The notes beneath the pieces were generated by a model. That model saw only the letters and a program-made list of their open reading frames with translations. It did not search any database and had not been told where the DNA came from. A program made the position numbers and the translations under genes. DNA of 64,000 bases from Prinsepia uniflora (lineage: Eukaryota > Streptophyta > Magnoliopsida > Rosales > Rosaceae), in assembly GCA_032719365.1 (NCBI GenBank), contig CM064873.1:382001-446000 (forward strand), read 5' to 3'. Positions 50,001 to 61,608 of the stretch are shown here, piece after piece (the stretch's first letter is position 1; every line of letters begins with the position of its first letter).

Positions 50001-52983
50001 ATCACGACAGTTGCATTTTTTTACAAAATAATGTGAGTATTAACCCACGATTTTTAGTTGGTTTTTGAAATTTCTTTAAGAGCATCAACAAACTTATTTT
50101 ATTTCCGTTCTCTTCAATCCATAAGATACTTTGAAGTTGAAGGGGGGTTTTCTAAAGGCCTTCAAACCACTAGACTCACATAGCACCCTATTATGAAATA
50201 TCAATGAAATTCGACTTTTACTGCTTTAAAAACGCGAAAAAATAGTTAAGGGGCATCTTGAATAGCAGGACATGTCCAAATGACATTTAATACTTTGGAT
50301 AATTTGCAGTTAAAATATTTCACGAAATCTCAAAAGTCTCATATTTTACAACAAAAAAATGTGATCTTTTTGTCTATTTTTTAAATTTCTTCAAAAGTAT
50401 CGATTTTTTTTTTATTTCCATTCTTTTCACTCTGCAATATACTTTGAAGTTGAGGGGGATGTCTTCTAAAGAACTTCAGACCATTAGGTTCACATAGCAC
50501 CTTTTTTATGAAATTTCAATAAAATTCGACTTTTTTTGCTTAAGAAATTTGTAAAAATGGCTAAGGGGCTTCTAGAATGACAAGATATATCCCAAATGGC
50601 ATTTAATACGTTGGCTGATTTGCAGTTGAATTATTTCTTGAAATCCTAATAATTGTATTTTTTACAAAAAAAAAATGTGAGCTATAGTCACGAGTTTTTG
50701 TCCATTTTGAAATTTCTTCGAAAATACTGAAACACTTATTTTATTTCCATTCTTTTCGCTCTGTAAGATACTTTAAAGTTGAGAGGAATGTTTTCTAAAG
50801 GCCTTCAGACCACTAGGCTCACATAGCACCCAGTTAAGAAATTTCAATAAAATTCCACTTTTTTTACTTAAAAATGTGTAAAAATTAGCTTAGGGGCATC
50901 TTGAACGGCAGGCCACGCCCCAAATGGCATTTGTTACTTCCGCTAATATGTAGTTGAAATTCACAAAATCACGATGGTTGCATTTTTTACAAAAAATGTG
51001 AGTATTAACCCACGATTTTTAATTAATTTTTTAAATTTCTTTAAGACCATCAAAATATTTATTTTTTTTTCATTCTCTTCAATCCCTATGATACTTTGTA
51101 GTTGATGGGGGTGTTTTCTAATTGCCTTTAGAGCACTAGACTCACATAGCACCCTATTATAAAATTTCAATGAAATTCCATATTTTTTGCTTAAAATGCG
51201 GAAAAATAGCTCAGGGGAATCCTGAATGGAAGGATATGTCCCAAATTACATTTAATATTTTGGCTAATTTGCAGTTAAAATATTTCACGAAATCCCAACA
51301 GTCGCATTTTTTTTTTACAAAAAAATGTGAGTTATAACTCACGATTTTTTGTCCATTTTTGAAATTTCTTCAAAATTATCGAAATACTTTTTTTTATTTC
51401 CTTTTTTTTCACTATGCAATATACTTTGAAGTAGAGGGGTGATGTTTTCTAAATGTCTTCAGACCACTAGACTCACATAGCACCCTGTTATGAAATTTCA
51501 ATAAAATTCAATTTTTTTTGGGTTGAAAAATGCGTAAAAATGGTTGTGGGGCTTCCTTAATAGCAAGACATGTCCCAATGGCAATTAATACTTTGGCTAA
51601 TTTGTTGAATTATCTCACGAAATCCCAACAATTGCATTTTTTACAAAACAATGTGAGTTATAACTCACGATTTTAGTCCATTTCGAAATTTCTTCAAAAG
51701 TTTTGAAACACTTATTTTATTTCAATTTTTTTCACTCTATAAGATACTTTGAAGCTAAGGAGGATGTTTTCTAAAGGCCTTCGGACCACTAGGCTCACAT
51801 AGCACCCTGTTATGAAATTTCAATAAAATTCGACTTTTTTTGCTTAAAAAATTTCTAAGGCGCATCTTGAATGGCAGGTAAGGCCCCCAAGTGGCATTTA
51901 TTACTTTGGCTAATGTGCAATTGAAATATTTCACAAAATCACGATGGTTGCATTTTTTTCTTCAAAAAATGTGAGTATTAACCCACAATTTTTAGTTCGT
52001 TTTTGAAATTTCATTAAGAGCATCAAAATATTTATTTTGTTTCCATTCTCTTCAATCCATGTGATACTTTGAAGATGAAAGGGGTGTTTTCTAAAGGCCT
52101 TTAGACCATTAGACTCACATAACACCCTATTATGAAATTTCAATGAAATTCGACTTTTTTGCTTAAAATAATACGAAAAATAGCTAAAAGGCATTCTGAA
52201 TGGCAGGACATGTCTAAAATTACATTTAATACTTTGGCTAATTTGCAGTTAAAGTATTTCATGAAATCCCAACAGTAAAATGTGAGCTATAACTCACGAT
52301 TTTTGGTCTATTTTTGAAATTTCTTCAAAAGTATCAGAATACTTATTTTATTTCCATTCTTTTCACTCTGCAAGATACTTTGACATTTAATACTTTGGCC
52401 TTCAGACCTTCAGACCACTAGACTCACATAACGTCCTGTTATGAAATTTCAAAGAAATTAGACTTTTTTTGTTTAAAAAATGTGTAGAAAATAGCTAAGG
52501 GGCATCCTGAATGGCAGGACATGTCCCAAATGACATTTAATACTTTGGCTAAATTGTAGTTAAAATATTTCATGAAATCCCAACAATTGCATTTTTTTTT
52601 TACAACAAATGTGATAACTCACAATTTTTGGTCCATTTTTGAAATTTCTTCAAAATTATTGAAATACTTATTTTATTTCCATTCCTTTCACTCTGCAAGA
52701 TGCTTTGAAGTTGAGGGAGATGTTTTCTAAAGGCCTTCAAACCATTAGACTCACATAGCACCCTGTTATGAAATTCCAATGAAATTCAACTTTTGTTGCT
52801 TGAAATGCGTAGAAAATAGCTAAGGGGCATCCTAAATGGTAGGTCATGTCCCAAGTGGCATTTATTAGATTGGCTGATATGCAGTTGAAATATCTCACCA
52901 AAATCACAACAATTGCCTTTTTTTACAAAAAATGTGAGCACGGTTTTTGGTTGATTTTTTGAAATTTCTTAAAAAGTATCGAA

Positions 52984-53120
52984 ATACTTATTTTATTTCC
53001 ATTCTTTTCACTATGTAAGATACTTATTTTATTTCCATTCTTTTCACTCTGTAAGATACTTATTTTATTTCCATTCTTTTCACTCTGTAAGATACTTATT
53101 TTGTTTCTATTCTTTTCACT
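52984..53120 (+). repeat. Four-fold 36-bp micro-tandem inside one satellite monomer
   Basis: Unit starts at 52984, 53020, 53056 and 53092, spacing exactly 36 bp, each ATACTTATTTTATTTCCATT plus TCTTTTCACTCTGTAAG-like sequence; the last unit has TTTGTTTCT. The rest of that monomer after the array is partly deleted. Confidence 0.95.
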
Positions 53121-54396
53121 AAACTCACGCACCACCCGTTTAAGAAATTTCAATGAAATTCGTTTTGTTTTTGCTTAAAAATACGTAAAAAGTAGCTAAA
53201 GGACATGCTGAATGGCTGGACATGTCCCAATTAGCATTTAATACTTTGGCTTGTTTTCAGTTAAAATATTTTATGAAATCCTAGCAGTACCATATTTTAC
53301 AAAAAAATGTGATCTATAACTCACGATTTTTGGTCAATTTTTGAAATTTCTTCAAAATTATCGAAATACTTATTTTATTTCCATTCTATTCACTTTGCAA
53401 GATTCTTTGAATTGGAGGGGATGTTTTCTAAAAGCCTTCTGACCACTAGACTCACATAGCACCCAGTTATGAAATTTCAAGGAAATTCGCCTTTTTTTTC
53501 CTTCTTAAAAATGTGTAAAAAATAGTTAATGGGCATCCTAAATGGCAGGACATGTTCCAAATGACATTTAATACTTTGGCTAATATACAGTTTAAATATT
53601 TCACGAAATCACAATAATTGCATTTTTTACAAAAAAATGTGAATACCCACGATTTTTACTCAGTTTTTTAAATTTCTTTAAGAGCATCAAAATGATTATT
53701 TTGTTTCCATTCTTTTCAATATGTATGATAGTTTGAAGTTGAGGGGCATGTTTTCTAAAGACCATTCGACCCTAGACTCACTTCGTACCCTGTTACGAAA
53801 ATTCAATTAAATTTGAGTTTTTTTACTTAAAAAATGGTTAAAAACAATTTAATGGGCATCTTGCAGGGTAGGACATATACCAAATTTCATTTAAAACTTT
53901 AGCTAATTCTCAGTTAAAATATTTCACGAAATCGCAACAATTGCATTTTTTACAAAAAAAAAAAAATGTGAGCTATTATACTCACGATTTTTTTTTTCAA
54001 TTTTTGAAATTTCTTCAAAAGTATCAAAATACTTATTTTATTTACATTCTTCTCACTCTGCAAGATACTTTGAAGTTGAAGGGGATGTTTTCTAAAGGCT
54101 TTCAGACTACTAGGCTCACATAACATCCAGTTATGAAATTTCACTGTAATTTGACTTTTTTTGTTTAAAAAATGAGTAAAAAATAGCTAAGGGACATCGT
54201 GAATGGAAAGACATGCGCCAACTGGCATTTAATACATTGGCTAATGTGTAGTTGTATTATCTAACGAAATCCCAACAATTGCATTTTTTACAAAAAAATA
54301 TGAGCTATAACTCACGATTTTTGGTCCATTTTGAAATTTCTTCAAAAGTTTTGAAACACTTATTTTATTTCCATTTTTTTCACTCTGTAAGATACT

Positions 54397-54790
54397 ACGA
54401 AGCTGATGGGGATGTTTTCTAAAGTCCTTCAGACCACTAGGCTGACATAGTACCCTGTTATGACATTTAAATGAAATTCACCTTTTTTTTTTGCTAAAAT
54501 AATGAGTAAAAAATAGCTAAGGGGCATCATGAAAGGCAGGACATGTCCCAAATGGAATTTAGTACTTTGGCTAATTTGCAGTAAATATATTTCACGAAGC
54601 TGATGGGGATGTTTTCTAAAGGCCTTCAAACCACTAGGCTCACATAGTACCCTGTTATGACATTTAAATGAAATTCACCTTTTTTTTTGCTAAAATAATG
54701 AGTAAAAAATAGTTTAGGGGCATCATGAAAGGCAGGACATGTCCCAAATGGAATTTAGTACTTTGGCTAATTTGCAGTAAATATATTTCA
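54397..54790 (+). repeat. Very recent 197-bp duplication in the satellite
   Basis: 54397-54593 and 54594-54790 are almost identical, including private variants (GACATTTAAATGAAATTCAC, AGGGGCATCATGAAAGGCAG, AATTTAGTACTTTGG) that neighbouring monomers lack. The junction lies in ACGAAGCTGATGG. Confidence 0.92.
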
Positions 54791-57700
54791 CGAAATCCCA
54801 ACAGTTGTATTTTGTTAAGAAAATGTGAGCAACTCACGATTTTTGGTCGATTTTTCATATTTCTTAAAAAGTATAGAAATACTTATTTTATTTCTATTCT
54901 TTTCGCTATGCAAGATACTTTGAAGTTTAGAGAGTTGTTTTCTTAAGGCCTTCAGACCACTAGACTCACATAGCACCTTATTATGAAATTTCAATGAAAT
55001 TCGACTTTTTTTTGCTTAAAAAATGCGCAAAAAAATAGCTAGGAGGCATCCTGAATGACAGGACATGTCCCAAATGACATTTAATACTTTGGTTAATTTG
55101 CAGTGAAAATATTTAATGAAATCTCAACAGTTGCATTTTTTACAAAAAATGTGAGCAATAACTCCCGATTTTTGGTCTATTTTTTAAATTTCCTCAAAAG
55201 TATCGAAATACTTATTTTATTTCGATTATTTTCACTCTGTAAGATACTTTGAAGTTGAGGGGAATGTTTTCAAAAGGCCTTCAAACCACTAGACTCACAT
55301 AGCACCTTATTATTACATTTCAACGAAATTCTTATTTTTTTTTTGGTTAAAAAATGCGTAAAAAAGAGCTAATGGGCATCTTGAATGGCAGGACTGTCCC
55401 AAATGACGTTTAATACTTTCGCTAATTTGAAGTTAAAATATTTAACGAAATCCCAACAGTGGAATTTTTACAAAAAATGTGATCTATAACTCACGATTTT
55501 TGGTCCATTTTTGAAATTTCTTCAAAAGTATCGAAATACTTATTTTATTTTCATTCCTTTCACTCTGCAAGATGCTTTGAAGTTGAGGGAGATGTTTTCT
55601 AAAGACCTGCATACCACTAGACTCACATAGCACCATGTTATGAAATTTAAATGAAATTCGACTTTTTTTCTTAAAAAATGCGTAAAAATAGCTAAGGAGC
55701 ATCCTGAATGGTAAGACATGCCCCAAATGACATTTAATACTTTCGCTAATTTGCAGTTGAAATATTTCACGAAATTACGACAATTACATTTTTTACAAAA
55801 AAATGTGAGTATTAACCAATGACTTTTAGTCTATTTTTGAAATTTCTTTAAGAGCGTTAAAATACTTATTTTGTTCCATATGTATGATACTTTGAAGTAG
55901 AGGGGGATTTTTTCTAAAGACTTTCTAACACTAGTCTCACTTCGCACCCTGTTACGAAATTTTAATGAAATTCAAGTTTTTTGCTTAAAAATGCTTTAAA
56001 AAAATATTTAATGGGCATCATGAATGGCAAGACATATCCCAAATGGCATTTAATACCTACTAACGATTTTTGGTCGATTTTTGAAATTTCTTCAAAAGAA
56101 TAAAAGAATCGAAATACTTATTTTATTTCCATTCATTTCACTCTGTAAGATACTTTGAAGTTGATGGAGATATTTTCTAAAGGCCTTCAAACGACTAGAC
56201 TCACATTGCAGTTAAACTATTTAACGAAATCCCATCGGTTGTAATTTTTACAAACAATCTGAGCTATAACTCACCATTTTTTGTCCATTTTTTAAATTTC
56301 TTCAAAAGTATCGAAATACTTATTTTATTTTCATTCATTTCACTTTGTAAGATACTTTGAAGTTGAGTGAGATGTTTTATAAAGGCCTTCAAACCACTAG
56401 ACTCACATTACACCTTGTTATAAAATTTCAATGAAATTCAACTTTTTTTCGCTTAAAAAATGCTTTAAAATAGCTAAGCGGCATCGTGAATGGCATAACA
56501 TGCACCAAATGACATTTAATACTTTGTATAATTTGCAGTTAAAGTATTCAACGAAATCCGAACATTTGCATTTTTTACAAAAAATGTGAGCTATAACTCA
56601 CAATTTTTAGTCTATTTTTTAAATTTTTTCAAAAGTATTGAAATGCTTATTTTATTTCCATTCTTTTTTTTCTTAAAAAATGCCTAAAAAACAGCTAAGA
56701 GGCATCCTATATGGGCGGACATGTTCCAAATGACATTTAATACTTTGGCGAATTTGCAGTCAAAATATTTCACGAAATCTCAACAGTTGCATTTTTTACA
56801 AAAACAATGTGAGCTTTAACTTACGATTTTTGGTCCATTTTTGAAATTTCTTCAAAAGTATCGAAATACTTATTTTATTTCCATTCTTTTCACTCTACAA
56901 GATACTTTGAATTTGAAGGGAATGTTTTCTAAAGGCCTTCAAACCACTAGACTCACATATCACCCTTTTATAAAATTTCAATAAAATTCGATTTTTTTTG
57001 CTTAAAAAATAGATTAGGAGCATCCTAAATGGCAGGACATCTCCCAAAAGACATTTAATACTTTGGCTAATTTGCAGTTAAAATATTTCACGAAATCCTA
57101 GAGAGTTGCATTTTTTATAAAAAATAATGTGAGTTGTAACTCATGATTTTTAGCTAATTTTTAAAATTTATTCAAAAGTATCAAAAGACTTATTTTATTT
57201 CCATTTCTTTCACTCTCCAAGATTCTTTGAAGTTGAGGGAGATGTTATCTAAAGGCCTTCAGACCACTAGACTCACATAGCACCATGTTATGAAATTTCA
57301 ATGAAATTTGCCTTTTTTTGCTTAAAAAATGTGTAAAAATAGCTAAGGGACATCGTGAATGGCAAGATAAGTCCAAATGGCATTTAATATTTTGGCTAAT
57401 TTGATGTTGAAATATTTCCCGAAATCACGACATTTGTATTGTTTACAAAAAAATGTGAGTATTAACCAACGACTTTTAGTCGGTTTTTGAAATTTCTTTA
57501 AGAGTATCAAAATACTTATTTTGTTTCCATTCTCTGCAATCTGTATGATACTTTGAAGTTGAGGGGGTGTTTTCTAAAAGCCTTCTAACCCTAGTCTTAC
57601 TTCACACCCAGTTAGAAAATTTCAATGAAATTCGAGTTTTTTTGCTTAAAAAATGCTTTAAAATATTTAGTGGGCATCCTGAATGGCAAGACATATCCCA

Positions 57701-59925
57701 AAAGGCATTTAATACGTTGCCTAATTTTCAGTTAAAATCTTTCACGAAATCCCAACAGTTTCATATTTTTATAAAAAAACGTGAGCCATACTCACGATTT
57801 TTGGTCGATTTTTGAAATTTCATCAAAAGAATTGAAATTCTTATTTTATTTCTATTTTTTTTTTCACTCTGCATGATACTTTGAAGTTTAGGGCGGGGTG
57901 TTTTCGAAAGACCTTCAGATCACTAGACTCACAAAGCACCCTGTTATGAAATTTCAATGAAATTTGACTTTTTTTGCTTAAACAATATGTAATAAATAGC
58001 TAAGGGGTAACCTGAATGGAAGGTCATGTCTCAAATGGCATTTAATACTTTGGCTAATTTGCAATTCAATTATCCCACAAATTTCCAACAATTGCATTTT
58101 TTATTAAAAAATATGAGTTATAACTCACGATTTATGGTCGATTTTTAAAATTTCTTCAAAAGAATCAAAATACTTATTTTATTTCCTATTTTTTCACTCT
58201 GCAAGATACTTTGAAGTTGAGAAGGACATTTTCGGATGGCCTTCTGACCCCTAGACACACATAGCACCCTATTATGAAATGTCAATGACATTCGACTTTT
58301 TTGCTTAAAAAATGCATAATTTTTTTTTAGGGGCATCCTTAATGGAAAGACGTGTCCCAAAAGGCACATAATACTTTGAAAAATTTGCAGTTAAAATATT
58401 TCAAGAAATCCTAACAGTTGCATTTTTTTACAAAACATGTGAGTTATAACTCACGATTTTTGGTTGATTTTTTAATGTTCTTCAAAAGTATCGAAATACT
58501 TATTTTATTTCCATTCTTTTTACTCTACAAGATACTTTGAAGATGAGGGGCATGTTTTCTAGAGTCCTTCAGGCCACTAGACTCACATGGCACCCTATTA
58601 TGAAATTTCAAAGAAATTAGACTTTTTTGCTTAAAAAATGCGTAAACAATAGCTAAGAGGCATTCTGAATGGCAGGATATGTCCCAGATGACATTAAATA
58701 TTTTGGCTAATTTTCAGTTAAAATATATAATGAAATCCCAACAATTGCCTTTTTGTTTACAAAAAATTTGAGCTATAACTCACGATTTTTGGTCCATTTT
58801 TTAAATTTCTTCTAAAGTATAGAAATACTCATTTTATTTCCATTCTTTTCACCCTGCAGGATACTTGACGTTGAGAGTGATGTTTTCTAAAGGCCTTCAG
58901 ACCACTAGACTTACATAGCGCCCTGTTAATTTTTTTTTAAAGAAATTCGACTTTTTTTACTTAAAAAGTGCGTAAAAAATAGCTAAGGGGCATCTTGAAT
59001 GGCAAGAAATTTCTCAAATGGAATTTAATACTTTGGCTAATTTGTAGTTAATGTAAATCCTAACAGTTGCATTTAATACTTTGGCTAATTTGTAGTTAAT
59101 GGAATTTAATACTCACGATTTTTTGTCCATTTTTGAAAAATTTCAAACGTATCAAAATACTTATTTTATTTCCATTCTTTTCACTCTGCAAGATACTTTT
59201 GAAGTTGAGGGGGATGTTTCCTAAGGGCCTTCAGACCCCCAGACCCACATAGCACCCTGTCATGACATTTCAATGAAATTCGATTTTTTTTTGCTTAAAA
59301 CAATGCGTAGAAAATAGTTAACAGTTGCATCCTCAACGGCAAGACATTTCCCAAATGACATTTAATACTTTGGCTAATTTTCTTTTGAATTATCTCACGA
59401 AATCCCAATATTTGCATTTTTTTTTTACAAAAAATGTGAGTTCTACTCACGATTTTTGGTCGATTTTTGAAATCTCTTCAAATTGTTTCAAAATTGTCGA
59501 AATACTTATTTTATTTCCATTCTTTTCACTCTACAAGATACTTTGAAGTTGAGGGTAATGTTTTCTAAGGACCTTCAAGCCACTGCACTCACATAAGACC
59601 CTTTTATGAAATTTCAATGAAAGTCGACTTTTTTTTGCTTAAAAATGCATAAAAAATAGCTAAGTGCGTCCTCAACGACAGGACATGTCCCAAATGACAT
59701 TTAATACTTTGGCTAATTTGTAGTTAAAATATTTAACGAAATTCCATCCGCTGCATTTTTTACGAAAAAATTGGGCTATAACTCATAATTTTTGGTCGTT
59801 TTTTGAAATTTCTTCAAAAGTATCGAAATACTTATTTTATTTCCCTTATTTTCACTCTTCAAGATACTTTGAAGTTGAGGGAGATGTTTTCCAAAGGCCT
59901 TCATACCACTAGACTCACATAGCGC

Positions 59926-60496
59926 TAGGGGTGGCAATGGGTCGTGTCGTGTCGGGTTCGTGTCGTGTCATGTATTCTATTTTACCCATTTATGCCCAAC
60001 CCGAATCCGACCCGTTTAATAATCGTGTCAAGAATGTTCAACCCGAACCCGACCTGTTAATGACCCGTGTAACCCGTGTAACCCGTTTAACCCATTTAAT
60101 AAATAGGTCATACTTAAAACTCAATTAACCTATGACCCGTTTGACCCATTTAACCCGTTTAACATGTTTAACCTATTTAAATTATAATATTTAATAGATA
60201 TTTAGGTAGGTAAATGGGTAAATATATGGGTTGGTAATGACACGTTTATTAAATGGGTCAATATATAAGCCAATATACGGGTTAACCTGTTAACCCGAAA
60301 TCTACCCATTTATTAAACGGGTTAACAGGTCATTATACGGGTTAACAGGTTGACCCGAAAACCACCCGTTTAATAAACGGGTCATAACGGGTTGACCCGA
60401 AAATGACCCGAAATTTTAATCGTGCGGGTTGACCCGGATAAATTTCGTGCGGGTTTCGAGTCGTGTATCGGGTCGTGTCAAAAATTGCCACCCTTG
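59926..60496. mobile_element. hAT-type MITE inserted in the satellite, 571 bp
   Basis: Termini TAGGGGTGGCAA (left) and the complement of CAAGGGTGGCAA (right) are inverted. An 8-bp direct repeat CATAGCGC flanks it (59918-59925, 60497-60504) and the satellite resumes exactly at that point. An 8-bp duplication with these ends fits the hAT superfamily. The interior is packed with GACCCGTTTAA / TTAAACGGGT words in both orientations and codes for nothing. Confidence 0.85.
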
Positions 60497-61167
60497 CATA
60501 GCGCCCTGTTATAAAATTTCAATAAATATCGACATTTTTTGCTTAAAAAATACGTAAAAATAGTTAAGGAGCGTCCTGAATGGCAGGGCATGTCCCAATT
60601 GGCATTTAATAGTTTGGCTAATTTTCAGTTAAAATATTTCATGAAATCCTAACAGTTGCATTTTTTTTTCAAAAAATGTGAGCTAACTTATGATTTTTAG
60701 TCCATTTTTGAAAAAAATTCAAAAGTATTGAAATACTTATTTTATTTCCATTCTTTTCGCTCTGTAAGATACTTTGAACTTGAAGGGGATGTTTTCTAAA
60801 GACCTTCAAACCGCTAGACTCATATAGCACCCTGTTATGAAATTTCAACGAAATTCTACTTTTGTTTACTTAAAAAATGTGTAAAAAATAGCTAAGGGAC
60901 ATCCTAAATGGCAAGTTATGTCCCAGGTGGCATTTATTACTTTGGCTAATGTGCATTTGAAATATTTCCCGAAATCACGACAGTTGCCTTATTTTACCAA
61001 AAAAAAAATGTGAGCTATAACTCACGATTTTTGGTCGATTTTTGAAATTTTTTCAAAAGTATCGAAATACTTATTTCATTTAAATTCTTTTCTCTCTGTA
61101 AGATTCTTTGAGGTTGAGGGAGATGTTTTCTAAAGGCATGCAGACCACTAGACTCACATAGCCCCCT

Positions 61168-61608
61168 TGTCAGGACCCACCCCGGTTTCACCCCGAAACC
61201 CGAGGTAAATCCTGCTCCCGTCTGACTCCCTAACATAACACTAAGGTAAACTCACTCGAAACCACCAAAACATTCAGTCAGACGCAGGATAACTATACAA
61301 TACATCCCGAAATTTAAAAGTTTACAGAGCATAGTCCCAAATACAAAATAAAGAAAACCGATAAACTAAATACACGCACACGAAAAAGTTTAAAACACTT
61401 CGGGATCCCTTTCGAGACTTCTATGCCTCAGACGCTGCCTCGACGCCGAAACCCCGCGCTAGCTCCACGACCTGGAGGGCAATTTAAAACAGAAGGTGTG
61501 AGTGGACCAGAATAAAATAAAAGTTTCCAAAACCATTTTATAAGCAAAACGGGTTTTAGCCCTCCGTTTTGAAACCACATGCATAACCTTCCGGGACGGG
61601 TCGTTACA
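61168..61608 (-). mobile_element. 441-bp solo LTR inserted in the satellite
   Basis: On the minus strand it starts TGTAACGACCCGTCCC and ends GGGTGGGTCCTGACA, with a 5-bp target duplication CCCCT (61163-61167, 61609-61613). It keeps the ends and the 3' module of the nest family (TTATGCATG, AACGGAGGG, GTCCACTCACA, CCCTCCAGG, CAGACGGGAGC) but lacks the first 2-2.5 kb of the long copies. Confidence 0.88.
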
